NCBI GenBank assembly: GCA_052034525.1 | Contig: JBPOIK010000140.1 | Coordinates: forward strand, 1 to 28,775 | Direction of reading: 5' to 3' | Length of the DNA stretch: 28,775 nucleotides | From: JAFGJQ01 sp052034525 | Lineage (GTDB): Bacteria > Planctomycetota > Phycisphaerae > UBA1845 | In this document: one piece after another, positions 15,719 through 24,259 of the stretch | Layout of the letters: every line of letters starts with the position of its first letter | Numbering within the stretch: the first letter of the stretch is position 1 | Notes under the pieces: generated by a model | What the model was told of the DNA's origin: nothing | What the model saw: only the letters and a program-made list of their open reading frames with translations | Databases searched by the model: none | Made by a program: the position numbers and the translations under genes

Positions 15719-15757
15719 ATGGTTCTCTGAGTGGCGCTTGGCGCAAAGGAGCCGGGA

Positions 15758-16564
15758 TCAGAACGGCGAACGCGGGTCAATCTCGGCAGCGCGGATATCC
15801 ACCTGATCCTCGTCATCCTCGAGACGGATAACCGTTGTGTCCACGTCGGCGATCTCGGGAGTGGCGGCGTGCCTGGCGATCGAGTCCGGGATCACGACCC
15901 GCAAGACGGCTTCGCCCACCTGGAGACGGTCTCCCGAGCGGATGGGGGAGAAGACCGTCGGCTGGCCGTTGATCTGCAGGCCGTTGCTGCTGAGCAGGTC
16001 GAACACCGACGGCTGCCCCAGATACGTGGCGATCAGAGCGTGGGCCCGGGATGCCTGCGCGTGCTGAACCAGAATGTCGCAGCCGGACTTGCGGCCGATC
16101 ACGCACACATCTCGCCGGAGCTTGGTGAGCTGCCCGTTGTCGGTCGCCTGCAATGCGACCGCCTGCGTCGGTTCGAGGTCCAGCAGGGCGTCGTCGTCCG
16201 CCGCGTATCCCGCGGATCGGCTCGAAATGTGTATCGCCAGCTCCCATTGAGCGATTTTCAGTACGTCGCCGTCATCCAGACGCTCACAGACCAGGGGGAG
16301 ATCATTGAGAAACGTCCTGGTGTCCGTGACCAGAGCGCGGGCGAAAACCGCGGCGCCGGTGTTCACCACGGCGCAGTGGACCGGGGCCACGCCCCGGTGA
16401 TTCAGCGCGACCTTGCATCCACGACGGGAGCCAATCAGCGAGACGATCCGGCGCAAAGGGACGCTGGCGCCCTCGCCCGGTCCCCGCAGGACCGACAGGC
16501 GTACCTGCGGTGCGCGTTCAGAGGCCAGGGGGAACTGGCGAGGGATGTCGCTGCCTTCGCTCAT
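15758..16564 (-). CDS. Protein with two FHA (forkhead-associated) domains
   Basis: This 268-residue protein has no signal peptide or membrane segment. The first FHA domain (about 22-115) has a degenerate core: IGSRRGC and HRGVAPVHC, without a clean Asn-Gly end. The second (about 140-235) is canonical, with IGRKSGCDI, SRAH and LLSSNGLQING, the loops that bind phosphothreonine peptides. An acidic C-terminal tail follows. FHA proteins act as phosphothreonine readers in kinase signalling, cell-surface or secretion control. No Ser/Thr kinase lies in the window. It is convergent with the symporter gene and reads the same way as the upstream gamma-glutamyltransferase gene. The ribosome site is weak, so the start is moderately sure. 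Confidence 0.85.
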   Translation of the reverse strand: MSEGSDIPRQFPLASERAPQVRLSVLRGPGEGASVPLRRIVSLIGSRRGCKVALNHRGVAPVHCAVVNTGAAVFARALVTDTRTFLNDLPLVCERLDDGDVLKIAQWELAIHISSRSAGYAADDDALLDLEPTQAVALQATDNGQLTKLRRDVCVIGRKSGCDILVQHAQASRAHALIATYLGQPSVFDLLSSNGLQINGQPTVFSPIRSGDRLQVGEAVLRVVIPDSIARHAATPEIADVDTTVIRLEDDEDQVDIRAAEIDPRSPF

Positions 16565-16632
16565 GGTCGCCCGGTTCGGCGAGACTGCCTCATATGCATC
16601 GTCGCATCAGAAAACCGGCATTCTCGCCGTTG

Positions 16633-16653
16633 AAAAACGGAAGTGGCGCTTCC
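16633..16653 (-). terminator. Weak intrinsic terminator downstream of gamma-glutamyltransferase
   Basis: Read on the minus strand, GGAAG-CGCCA-CTTCC (16653-16639) is followed by G and TTTTT (16637-16633). The stem is only 5 bp, but the T-run is in place. It lies in the 193-bp gap between the GGT and FHA genes and suggests they are mainly separate transcripts. A neighbouring CCGTT-GAAA-AACGG hairpin overlaps the T-run. Confidence 0.4.
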
Positions 16654-16757
16654 CTGCAGTGTACGGTCCCCGGGGCGGGGAGTCCAGCAAGCCGAACCGG
16701 CCGGATGCCGGGCACGCGGATTTGCTGGCCGCCCGGGCTGAACCCGGAAAGACAGGC

Positions 16758-18485
16758 CTAATCACCCGCCGGAATGCCACCTTTGGACGGATCGCAGGCC
16801 CCGGTGACCTCGCCACCCTTTACAACGATGGCCTGGACGATCCCCGTGCCCTTCTTATCGGATACCGTATGCCCCAACTTTCTGAGACCGATAACGATTT
16901 CCTCGGGGACCGCCGAATGGAACTGGATTTCGTCAGGCATCCATTGATGGTGCAGACGCGGACCGACCATGGCTTCGTCAAGAGGCTGACGCCCGTCCAG
17001 CACGCCAAGCAGCACGTTGAGAACCGACGTGATGATCCGCGGACCGCCCGAGCCGCCGATGAGCAGGACCGGCCTGCCGTCCCGCAGCACGATCGTCGGA
17101 CTCATGCATGACAGCGGACGCCGTCCAGGCGCCACCTCGTTTCGGCTCGACTGACGCAGGCCGAAATAGTTGGTGTCGCCGGGAATGGCCGTAAAATCAT
17201 CCATCTCGTTGTTCAGAATCAACCCCCATTCGTCCACGGCGGCCAGCGACCCGAACAGCGTGTTGATTGTCTCCGTGCTCACCACACAGTTGCCCCATCG
17301 GTCGATCACGCAGAAGTGGGATGTGCCGGCGTCGTCGGGAATCTGGGGAGTCCCGTACGCCTCGACCGGGCGGACGGCATGGGGATCTATCCGGTCAGCC
17401 AGCGCGCGTGCATATGCTTTGGAGAGCATCCGCGCTGACGGTACGTCCACGAAGTCCGCGTCCGCGTGCCAGCGGGCCCGGTCGGCGAACGCGTGTTTCA
17501 TGGCCTCGGCCAGAAGATGGCAGGCCGCGACGGGGTCGGTCCGCCGCAGGTGCGGCATATCCTTCGTCTCCAGAATGTTGAGGGTCTCCGCAATCACCAG
17601 GCCGCCCGAGGAGGGCGGGGGCATCAACAGCAGTTCATACTCTCGATAGGTGCTGCGCAGAGGTTCGCGGTATCGCACCTGATACCCCCGCAGATCGGCG
17701 GCCGTGACGATACCGCCCCGTCGGGCCATCGTTTCTGCCAGAGCGTCAGCCGGCGGACCCTGGTAGAAGAAGTCGGCTCCTTGCTGGGCAATTCCTTCCA
17801 GCAATCGGGCGAGTTCGGGCTGCTCAAGCCGTTCGCCCGCCGTCCACGGTCGGCCTTCCCGGAGATAGCGGCGATACACGAACCCGCAGGTCTGCTTGAG
17901 CACCGGAAATTCTTCATACACGCGGCAGGCGTGGCGGGCGTCGTTCGCGTATGTCTGGTCCACCGCGAAACCCTCGCGGGCGAGGCGGATGGCGGGCTCC
18001 AGCAGCCTGGCCAGAGGCATTGTGCCATGCCGGGCCAGCAGTTCCGCTCGCCCTCGCAACAGGCCCGGGACCGCCACCGCCAGATACCCGTATTGGTTGG
18101 GCGGCGGCCCCTGAGGATCACGGGCGGCCGCTCGAACGAACATGTTGGCCGTCGAGGCCGCCGGGGCGGTCTCGCGGAAATCGGCGACAACCACGCGACC
18201 ATCGGCGAATCGGGCCAGGAAGAACCCGCCGCCGCCCAGGCCGGTGCTCTGCGGACGGGTAACAGCCAGAGCGAACGAGACCGCCGTGGCCGCGTCCACG
18301 GCGTTGCCCCCGGCCCGGAGAACCTCCAATCCAACCGCGGACGCGTAGGGCGAGTCCGCCGCCACCATGGATTCATGCCCCGTGCAAAGCCAGGGCGGCG
18401 ACGCTCCGGGTGCGTGCAGTGGAGCGACCAGAACGGCCAGAACGAACAGAATACTTCCCCGATTACCGGGAACGCAGACACACAT
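16758..18485 (-). CDS. ggt: Gamma-glutamyltransferase (secreted, N-terminal nucleophile family)
   Basis: This 575-residue precursor has a signal peptide (about 1-28). GGTs cleave the gamma-glutamyl bond of glutathione and related amides outside the cytoplasm. The expected autocleavage site lies before Thr388 in DAGTSHF, which gives a large subunit of about 387 residues and a small one of about 188, as in known enzymes. STETINTLFG, SCMSPTIVLRDG and GGSGGPRIITS complete the small-subunit site, and GLGGGGFF lies in the large subunit. The Ser-Ser pair of well-studied GGTs appears as Ser459-Cys460. ATG 18485 was chosen for its GGAGGAAG ribosome site and proper signal peptide; the longer open frame has no ribosome site. 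It is divergent from selB. Confidence 0.93.
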   Translation of the reverse strand: MCVCVPGNRGSILFVLAVLVAPLHAPGASPPWLCTGHESMVAADSPYASAVGLEVLRAGGNAVDAATAVSFALAVTRPQSTGLGGGGFFLARFADGRVVVADFRETAPAASTANMFVRAAARDPQGPPPNQYGYLAVAVPGLLRGRAELLARHGTMPLARLLEPAIRLAREGFAVDQTYANDARHACRVYEEFPVLKQTCGFVYRRYLREGRPWTAGERLEQPELARLLEGIAQQGADFFYQGPPADALAETMARRGGIVTAADLRGYQVRYREPLRSTYREYELLLMPPPSSGGLVIAETLNILETKDMPHLRRTDPVAACHLLAEAMKHAFADRARWHADADFVDVPSARMLSKAYARALADRIDPHAVRPVEAYGTPQIPDDAGTSHFCVIDRWGNCVVSTETINTLFGSLAAVDEWGLILNNEMDDFTAIPGDTNYFGLRQSSRNEVAPGRRPLSCMSPTIVLRDGRPVLLIGGSGGPRIITSVLNVLLGVLDGRQPLDEAMVGPRLHHQWMPDEIQFHSAVPEEIVIGLRKLGHTVSDKKGTGIVQAIVVKGGEVTGACDPSKGGIPAGD

Positions 18486-18522
18486 GAGAGGCTTCCTCCG
18501 TGCCGATGGGGGCGTTGGGGGC

Positions 18523-18551
18523 AGTGTAAGGGCGGCCGGCCAGCCCACCAA
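18523..18551 (-). promoter_or_regulatory. Possible promoter of gamma-glutamyltransferase
   Basis: On the minus strand TTGGTG (18551-18546) and TACACT (18528-18523) are 17 bp apart. This predicts a leader of about 30 nt that includes the Shine-Dalgarno before ATG 18485. Box matches are moderate. Confidence 0.35.
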
Positions 18552-18560
18552 GCCAAGGGG

Positions 18561-18593
18561 TTTCGCTTCGCTCGGGTCGGCGGGATAATCCCG
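18561..18593 (+). promoter_or_regulatory. Candidate selB promoter with overlapping palindrome
   Basis: TTTCGC (18561-18566), a 17-bp spacer and GATAAT (18584-18589) form a possible promoter. The -10 box lies inside the 13-bp palindrome CGGGATAATCCCG (18581-18593). It ends 7 nt before ATG 18597, so the message would be leaderless or nearly so. No Shine-Dalgarno is seen. A protein bound to the palindrome would block the -10 box. Confidence 0.4.
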
Positions 18594-18596
18594 GCA

Positions 18597-20555
18597 ATGG
18601 CTGATGCGAATACGTCAACGAGGCTGCCCGGGCCTGAAGAAGAACGATTTCTGATTCTCGGCACCGCCGGTCATATCGATCACGGCAAGACCACGCTCGT
18701 CCAGGCCCTGACGGGCATCAATACGGATCGCCTGGTCGAAGAGAAGCGGCGGGGCATGACGATCGAACTGGGCTTCGCCGAGCTGGCGATCGGCCGATTC
18801 CGGTTCGGCGTTGTGGACGTGCCGGGACACGAGCGGTTCGTGCGGACGATGGTCAGCGGGGCGACGGGCATCGATCTGGCGCTGCTGGTGGTGGCCGCGG
18901 ATGATTCCGTCATGCCGCAGACGGTCGAGCATCTGGACATCCTGACCTTGCTGCAGGTACGGACCGGCGTGGTGGCGTTGACGAAAACGGATCTTGTTGA
19001 GCCGGAACTCGCGGAGTTGGTGGAACAGGAGGTTCGCGAAGCGCTCGGCCCCACGCCGCTGAAGGACGCCCCCGTCGTGCGCGTTTCCGCCGTGACGGGC
19101 GCGGGCATGGAGGCGCTCAAGACGGCCCTGCTGCGCGTGGCGGAGCGGATTCCCTCACGCGGAGCACGCCGTCCATTCCATATGGCGCTGGACCGCGCGT
19201 TTACGGTCCAGGGACGGGGAACGGTCGTGACCGGGTCGGTGTTGCGCGGCCATGTCACCGTAGGCGAGGCGTTGGAGATCTGGCCGCAGGGCACCGACTG
19301 CAAAGTGCGTGACATGCAGACGCATGGCCGTCATGCGGATCGACTGGAGCGTGGCCAGCGTGCCGCGCTGAATCTGATCGGGACCGATCGTCAGAACCTG
19401 GAGCGCGGCTGCGCCCTGGCCACGCCCGGATACCTGACCGCCTCGCGGATCCTCGACGCCCGCCTGACGTGTCTCTCGTCGTGCCCGCGGCCGATCCGCC
19501 CGTCGAGCCGTGTCCGGCTGTGCATCGGCACGCAGGAGCGGTTCGCTCGGATTGTCCCGCTGGAGCCGGCCCCCCTGACGCCGGGAGCGAGCGGATACGT
19601 TCAGATCCGCCTGGGGGAACCCACGGTCGCGGTGCATGGACAACGTTTCATTGTGCGGGACGAGTCTGCCACCCGCACCATCGGCGGGGGTGTGGTGCTT
19701 CGCAACCGGGCCCGCCGCTGGACGGCGGACCGCGAATCGGAACGAGCCGGGCTGGAAGCGCTGGATTCACCCGACGAGCTTGCCCGGTTGGCAGAGGTGC
19801 TGCGGTTCTGGGGGTTTCACCCACCGGCGGACATGGCCCTCTGCGCCCAGGCGGGGCTGGAGCCGGAGAGCCTGCCCGCGCTGTACGCCGCGCTGGACGC
19901 TCAGGGGCGGCGCGTCAGCCTCGACGGGGGCCCGAACCGGATTTCGACAGAAGGGGTGGACGGGTTCCTGGACCGGGCGACGCGCTGGCTCGATCGTTAT
20001 CACATGCTTCACGCGGACACGCCCGGTTGCCGGCTGGATGCATTTCTCGGCTGGCTGGATCGGAAAAGCGAAAAAGGCTTGGGTCGCCCTCTGCTGGATC
20101 GCCTTGTCCATCAAGGACGGGTCAAACGGCTGGGGCAGTATGTGTGTCGTCCCGAATTCGCGCCGGAACTGTCGGCGCTGGATGAGAGAATCCTGCGCAC
20201 AATGGTGGAGGAATACCACGCGGCGGCCTTTCAGCCACCGACGCTGGCGGAATTGAAGGTCGCCAGAGAGGCGACCCGACAGAGGCTCCAACGCCTGGTC
20301 AAGGTGGCCCAGGCGTTTAACCAGCTCGTCGAAATCCAGAACGGCATGTACCTGCACGCGGATCGCGAACGCGAACTGCGGGAGGCGGTGCGGGAGCTCG
20401 CGGCGGCCGGGCCGGGGGTCACCGTGTCGCAGCTCCGGCAGCGCTTGGGGTCCAGTCGCAAATACATGGTGCCGATCGTGGAGTACCTGGATCGCGTGGA
20501 ATTCACCCGACGGCAGGGCGATCTGCGATTCGTCAACGAAGAGGAAATGGAATGA
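18597..20555 (+). CDS. selB: Selenocysteine-specific translation elongation factor SelB
   Basis: This 652-residue protein delivers Sec-tRNA(Sec) to the ribosome at UGA codons followed by a SECIS hairpin. The GTPase domain has G1 GHIDHGKTT (25-33), the SelB-type EEKRRGMTIELGFA (48-61), DVPGH (74-78) and TKTD (129-132, in place of NKxD). Two beta-barrel domains follow (about 190-385). The C-terminal part (about 420-652) holds the winged-helix repeats that bind SECIS RNA. ATG 18597 gives a short 16-residue tail before the first strand; the frame is open far upstream, but that part is antisense to the gamma-glutamyltransferase gene and has no family match. The stop overlaps the selA start by 4 bp. 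Confidence 0.95.
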   Translation: MADANTSTRLPGPEEERFLILGTAGHIDHGKTTLVQALTGINTDRLVEEKRRGMTIELGFAELAIGRFRFGVVDVPGHERFVRTMVSGATGIDLALLVVAADDSVMPQTVEHLDILTLLQVRTGVVALTKTDLVEPELAELVEQEVREALGPTPLKDAPVVRVSAVTGAGMEALKTALLRVAERIPSRGARRPFHMALDRAFTVQGRGTVVTGSVLRGHVTVGEALEIWPQGTDCKVRDMQTHGRHADRLERGQRAALNLIGTDRQNLERGCALATPGYLTASRILDARLTCLSSCPRPIRPSSRVRLCIGTQERFARIVPLEPAPLTPGASGYVQIRLGEPTVAVHGQRFIVRDESATRTIGGGVVLRNRARRWTADRESERAGLEALDSPDELARLAEVLRFWGFHPPADMALCAQAGLEPESLPALYAALDAQGRRVSLDGGPNRISTEGVDGFLDRATRWLDRYHMLHADTPGCRLDAFLGWLDRKSEKGLGRPLLDRLVHQGRVKRLGQYVCRPEFAPELSALDERILRTMVEEYHAAAFQPPTLAELKVAREATRQRLQRLVKVAQAFNQLVEIQNGMYLHADRERELREAVRELAAAGPGVTVSQLRQRLGSSRKYMVPIVEYLDRVEFTRRQGDLRFVNEEEME

Positions 20556-21979
20556 CGCCGGAACAACAGGAGCGGCTGCGCGCGATTCCCTCCATGACCG
20601 ATCTTCTCAAGGAACCGGTCGTGCAGGCCTGGCTGAAGCACGCCTCGCGCCCGGCGGTGGTTCGTGCGATTCGCGACGCCATGGAGCCCGTTCGGGCGCG
20701 GATTCTGGCCGGAGACCCGCAGGAGCGGGGTGATGTCGGGACGATCCTTCAGGTGGCGGAGGATCTGCTCTGGAATCGCCGGATGCCGGCGGTCCGGCGC
20801 GTGATCAACGCGACGGGAGTCGTACTGCATACGGGCCTTGGTCGCGCACCGCTCTGCCAGGCGGCCCTCAACGCCATCAACGAAGCGGCCGCCGGCTACT
20901 GCTCTCTGGAATACGACTTGGACACCGGCAGGCGCGGCAGCCGTACGCGGAAACTCGCCCGGCTCATCTGCGAGCTGACCGGAGCCCGGGCCGCCCTCGT
21001 CGTCAACAACAACGCGGCCGCCACGCTGCTGATCCTGAACACCTTCGCGCAGGGTCGGGAGGTCATCGTCTCGCGCGGCCAGCTTGTGGAGATCGGCGGG
21101 TCGTATCGGCTCCCGTCCATTCTGCAGGCTGGCGGCGCCGTTCTGCGCGAGGTCGGGACGACGAACCGGACCCACCTGTGCGACTACGAAGAGGCGATCA
21201 ACGATCGGACGGCGCTGCTGATGCGGGTGCACACCAGCAACTACCGTATCAGCGGGTTCGTTCACACGACACCCTTTGCCCAGATCGCGGAGCTGGCCCA
21301 CCGCGCGGGGCTCCTGGCTGTGGATGACCTGGGCAGCGGGGCTCTGTATGACCTGGCGCCTCTGGGGTTGCCGGCCGAACCGTACGCCAGAGAGTCTCTC
21401 GCGGCCGGTGCGGACCTCGTCTGCTTCTCCGGGGACAAGCTGCTGGGCGGGCCCCAGGCCGGGCTCATTCTCGGGCGGCCGGACCTTATCGAGAAGATAG
21501 AGGCCAATCCGCTGGCTCGGTGCTGCCGAGTGGACAAGCTGACGTTGCTGGCGCTGGAGGCCACCCTGCGACACCACGAGGATCCTGCCGAGGCTCGACG
21601 GGAAATCCCCACCCTGGCCATGCTCGCTCTCGACACGGACGCGCTGGCCGAGCGCGCCCTGGCGCTGTGCGAGCTGCTCCAGCGCGCGGTGCCGACAGAG
21701 CACTTTTACGTCTGTTCCGACATGTCGTGCGCCGGCGGAGGATCGCTGCCCGGGCACGAACTGCCGACCGTGGTCGTGCAGTGGCGCCCCGAGCGACGGA
21801 GCGTGGATGCCGTGCTCACGGCCTTGCGACACGCTGAGATTCCGGTGATCGCGCGGGCTCGAGATGACGGAATCTGTTTCGACCCCCGGACGATCCGGGA
21901 CAACGAGGAGCGAGAACTGGCGATGATCGTCGCCGCTGTGGCTTTTGCCGGCGATGACGACGCGCAGCCGTCGGGGTGA
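20552..21979 (+). CDS. selA: L-seryl-tRNA(Sec) selenium transferase SelA
   Basis: This 475-residue PLP enzyme converts Ser-tRNA(Sec) to Sec-tRNA(Sec) with selenophosphate in the cytoplasm. The family start PSMTDLL, the NATGVVLHTGLGRAPL segment, the glycine-rich region around VVNNNAAATLL, and FSGDKLLGGPQAG with the PLP-binding Lys296 (codon 21437-21439) are all present. Length and Lys position closely match E. coli SelA. The ATG overlaps the selB stop (ATGA), so translation is probably coupled. The order selB-selA is the reverse of E. coli selAB. selC (tRNA-Sec) and selD are not in the window. It is convergent with the TPR gene, with a 33-bp gap. Confidence 0.95.
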   Translation: MTPEQQERLRAIPSMTDLLKEPVVQAWLKHASRPAVVRAIRDAMEPVRARILAGDPQERGDVGTILQVAEDLLWNRRMPAVRRVINATGVVLHTGLGRAPLCQAALNAINEAAAGYCSLEYDLDTGRRGSRTRKLARLICELTGARAALVVNNNAAATLLILNTFAQGREVIVSRGQLVEIGGSYRLPSILQAGGAVLREVGTTNRTHLCDYEEAINDRTALLMRVHTSNYRISGFVHTTPFAQIAELAHRAGLLAVDDLGSGALYDLAPLGLPAEPYARESLAAGADLVCFSGDKLLGGPQAGLILGRPDLIEKIEANPLARCCRVDKLTLLALEATLRHHEDPAEARREIPTLAMLALDTDALAERALALCELLQRAVPTEHFYVCSDMSCAGGGSLPGHELPTVVVQWRPERRSVDAVLTALRHAEIPVIARARDDGICFDPRTIRDNEERELAMIVAAVAFAGDDDAQPSG

Positions 21980-22012
21980 CGGCCATGCCGACCCGAGCCT
22001 GCGGGCGGCGCG

Positions 22013-23917
22013 TCAGGGACTGGCCGGAACCGGCTGGTGTTGTTGCTTCTCGACCTGCTGCCGGGCGGCATCCAGGAGAGCGGCAATCTGCGTGTCTTTC
22101 GGGCTGATTCTTGCCGCCTCTGCCAGATGGGGAATGGCGTCCTCCGGACGTCCGGCACGGAGCAGGAGTTGCCCCAGGCGGCTGCGGGCCATGAGGAAGC
22201 CTGGCTCCAGCTTCACGGCAGTCTGATACTCGGCAATGGCGGCTTCCATCTGGCCCGATTGCTCAAGGGCGCCGCCCAGCAGCAATCGGAGGGCTGCCTT
22301 GTCGGGATCGATTTCAACCGCCTGTCGGAAATGCGTCATAGCCTCGTCTCCTCGATTCAGTTGCAGGAGGGTTGCGCCCAGATTCGCGTGCAGAAAGCTC
22401 TGCGGTTTTCCCGTCTGCAGTTCGAGCGCTTTGCGGAAATCCGCAAGCGCCTGCTCAAGTCGTTTCACACGCTCGCCGGCTACCTGTTCGCTCACCTGCT
22501 CCGCGGGGGCGTCGAGAGTCTTGCCGTACCAGGTCAGATACGGAATCAGCGTCTCGGTGGTGAACGCCGCCCGTCTTTCATATGCCACCCACGAAGCGGG
22601 GTTTTTCTGGATGATGTCATTGCACAGCGTCAATGGACTTGCGAAAACCTGCGTCCGCTGCCACGTCAGATACCAGGCCAGCGCGATGAAGAGAAAAGCG
22701 AACTCCCGTACGCCGGCCTTGGACCGCCCGAGTGTCGGGTCCGGCTGAAAGAGCCCGGCTCGCCGCAGGACGACGGCCACTCCATGCACCGTCAGCCCGA
22801 CCAGTCCGATCAGGGGAAGGTAGGCAAAATGGTCCGCCACCGCGGCGTATTGATGATGGTGCAGGTCGAAGAACCCCATGAAGGGAAACAGGGCGATCAG
22901 AAAGGTTCCCAACCCCAGCAATGCCGGCCGCCCCCAGGTCTTTCGCCTGGCGATCAGGACGGCCAGGACGATCAGAATGACGACGTGGGGAACGTAAGTC
23001 GTCACCGCGGCCGGATCGATGCTCCACTGCGGATAGGCAAGGCACAGGTTCGTCGGAGCGAAAGTCTTGCCGGCAAGGAATGCCACGATCCAGCCGGCGC
23101 GGGCGAAGCGCTGTGCGAACCCCACGGCGTACTCCGGGCCCGCGGCACCGGCGTGCAGTGAACCAGGCCAGATCGTCAGGGCCGCCATGACGGCCGCCAT
23201 CCCGAAAAACGGGAGAGACTTCAGCACCTTGCGGCCGTTCAGTGTTCGGGCACTCCACCAATACAGCAGGAGGATGGCCGGAAGCACTGCGGTAGCCGCC
23301 GCGCTGAGCAGAGCCAGCGCGAACAGAACGATTGCCATGCAGTAGCAGGCGGGTCGCCGCAACTCGTCGTGGCGCAGCAGGGCGGCGAAGGTCAGCAGGA
23401 AGAACAGCCCGGACAACACGCTCCGGCGCTCGTAAATCCACGCCACAGACTCCACGTTGAGCGGATGCAGCGCGAACAGCGCCGCCGCCACGATTGCCCC
23501 CAGCACACCCACGCGACGGAGAATCACTACCAACAGCAGTGTATTGACAATATGCAGCAGGGCGTTCACCACGTGGTACCCGGTGGGATTCGCGCCCCAG
23601 AGCCGATGCTCGATCCAGTACGTAGTCTCCACCAGGGGTTGATACGTTTCACTCTGGCTGGAGAACCAGATGCGGCGCAGCCCGTCGGCATTCGTCAATC
23701 GGGGATTCCATTGGATGGCCCCGGCGTCGTCCAAGAGAAACGTACCCCGCAGAGCAGGCAGATAGGCGGCCAGAACCAGCAGGGCCGTTCCGGCGATGAG
23801 CTGACCCTGGGACATCCAGCCCCCGCGCCGACCCGCAGCCGGCGAGCCCGGCGGGAGAAGAGGGGAGGAGCCGTCGGCAGCGGCCGACTCATGCGATGTC
23901 ACGTTGGGTTTCTCCAC
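22013..23917 (-). CDS. TMTC-like multi-pass membrane protein with C-terminal TPR repeats
   Basis: This protein of about 634 residues has a polar N-terminus (1-35), about 9-11 membrane helices (about 38-425) and tetratricopeptide repeats (about 480-620). FLLDDAGAI (60-68) just after the first helix matches the acidic loop of GT-C-fold glycosyltransferases. HPLNVESVAWIYERRSVLSG (151-170) is the hallmark of the TMTC/DUF1736-type family. Such proteins are thought to transfer a lipid-linked sugar to proteins at the membrane, with the TPRs binding the protein. In bacteria the function is mostly untested. The start is uncertain: GTG 23917 has no clear ribosome site, and ATG 23815 (residue 35) would begin just before the first helix. 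Confidence 0.8.
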   Translation of the reverse strand: MEKPNVTSHESAAADGSSPLLPPGSPAAGRRGGWMSQGQLIAGTALLVLAAYLPALRGTFLLDDAGAIQWNPRLTNADGLRRIWFSSQSETYQPLVETTYWIEHRLWGANPTGYHVVNALLHIVNTLLLVVILRRVGVLGAIVAAALFALHPLNVESVAWIYERRSVLSGLFFLLTFAALLRHDELRRPACYCMAIVLFALALLSAAATAVLPAILLLYWWSARTLNGRKVLKSLPFFGMAAVMAALTIWPGSLHAGAAGPEYAVGFAQRFARAGWIVAFLAGKTFAPTNLCLAYPQWSIDPAAVTTYVPHVVILIVLAVLIARRKTWGRPALLGLGTFLIALFPFMGFFDLHHHQYAAVADHFAYLPLIGLVGLTVHGVAVVLRRAGLFQPDPTLGRSKAGVREFAFLFIALAWYLTWQRTQVFASPLTLCNDIIQKNPASWVAYERRAAFTTETLIPYLTWYGKTLDAPAEQVSEQVAGERVKRLEQALADFRKALELQTGKPQSFLHANLGATLLQLNRGDEAMTHFRQAVEIDPDKAALRLLLGGALEQSGQMEAAIAEYQTAVKLEPGFLMARSRLGQLLLRAGRPEDAIPHLAEAARISPKDTQIAALLDAARQQVEKQQHQPVPASP

Positions 23918-24095
23918 GGCAGCGCTCGTGCGGCATCGTTCAATGGACAGTCAACCCAAGCCATTCTTACGAGTCCGCTCCTTGTTGCCCGGATGGGAGC
24001 AACCACGATCTACCGGGCTGTGCTTCTCGGATTCCGATTCGCCTCGCCGTGCAGACCCGTGGCATTCGCATGATGGACGCGCGGTCTGCCTGTGA

Positions 24096-24110
24096 TTTGA
24101 GACGCTCAAA
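24096..24110. repeat. Inverted repeat TTTGAG-ACG-CTCAAA
   Basis: A perfect 6-bp inverted repeat with a 3-bp centre lies midway between the TPR protein and trpS genes. Its size and symmetry fit a dimeric repressor site, but no regulator gene is adjacent. Confidence 0.4.
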
Positions 24111-24230
24111 CGATGATACCGCTTCTACCCTGCGCCAACGACCCGGGGGAGTCTACCCGCCGAGCGGCTCGAGGGCAACAGAAGATCGGAATTTTTGGCT
24201 CCCTCAGGCGGCCCGGTCGGGCGGCGTCTC

Positions 24231-24259
24231 TTGAAAACGCCGACGGCCGGCCGTACGCT
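24231..24259 (+). promoter_or_regulatory. Possible trpS promoter with a palindromic spacer
   Basis: TTGAAA (24231-24236) and TACGCT (24254-24259) are 17 bp apart. The perfect palindrome ACGGCCGGCCGT (24243-24254) fills most of the spacer. The implied leader is about 15 nt and contains GGAGG. The -10 box is only a moderate match. Confidence 0.35.

Noticed and set aside
17466..18596. A 377-codon in-frame extension in front of SelB
   Set aside because: It is antisense to the gamma-glutamyltransferase gene and carries no recognisable sequence. SelB family sequence begins just after ATG 18597.
18486..18596. Possible selC (tRNA-Sec) near selB and selA
   Set aside because: I looked for an extended tRNA with a T-arm in the gaps around selB and selA. 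The gaps are too short or lack a T-loop and acceptor stem.
20231..21832. A long minus-strand open frame across selA
   Set aside because: It is the shadow of a clear SelA gene and has no coherent motifs.
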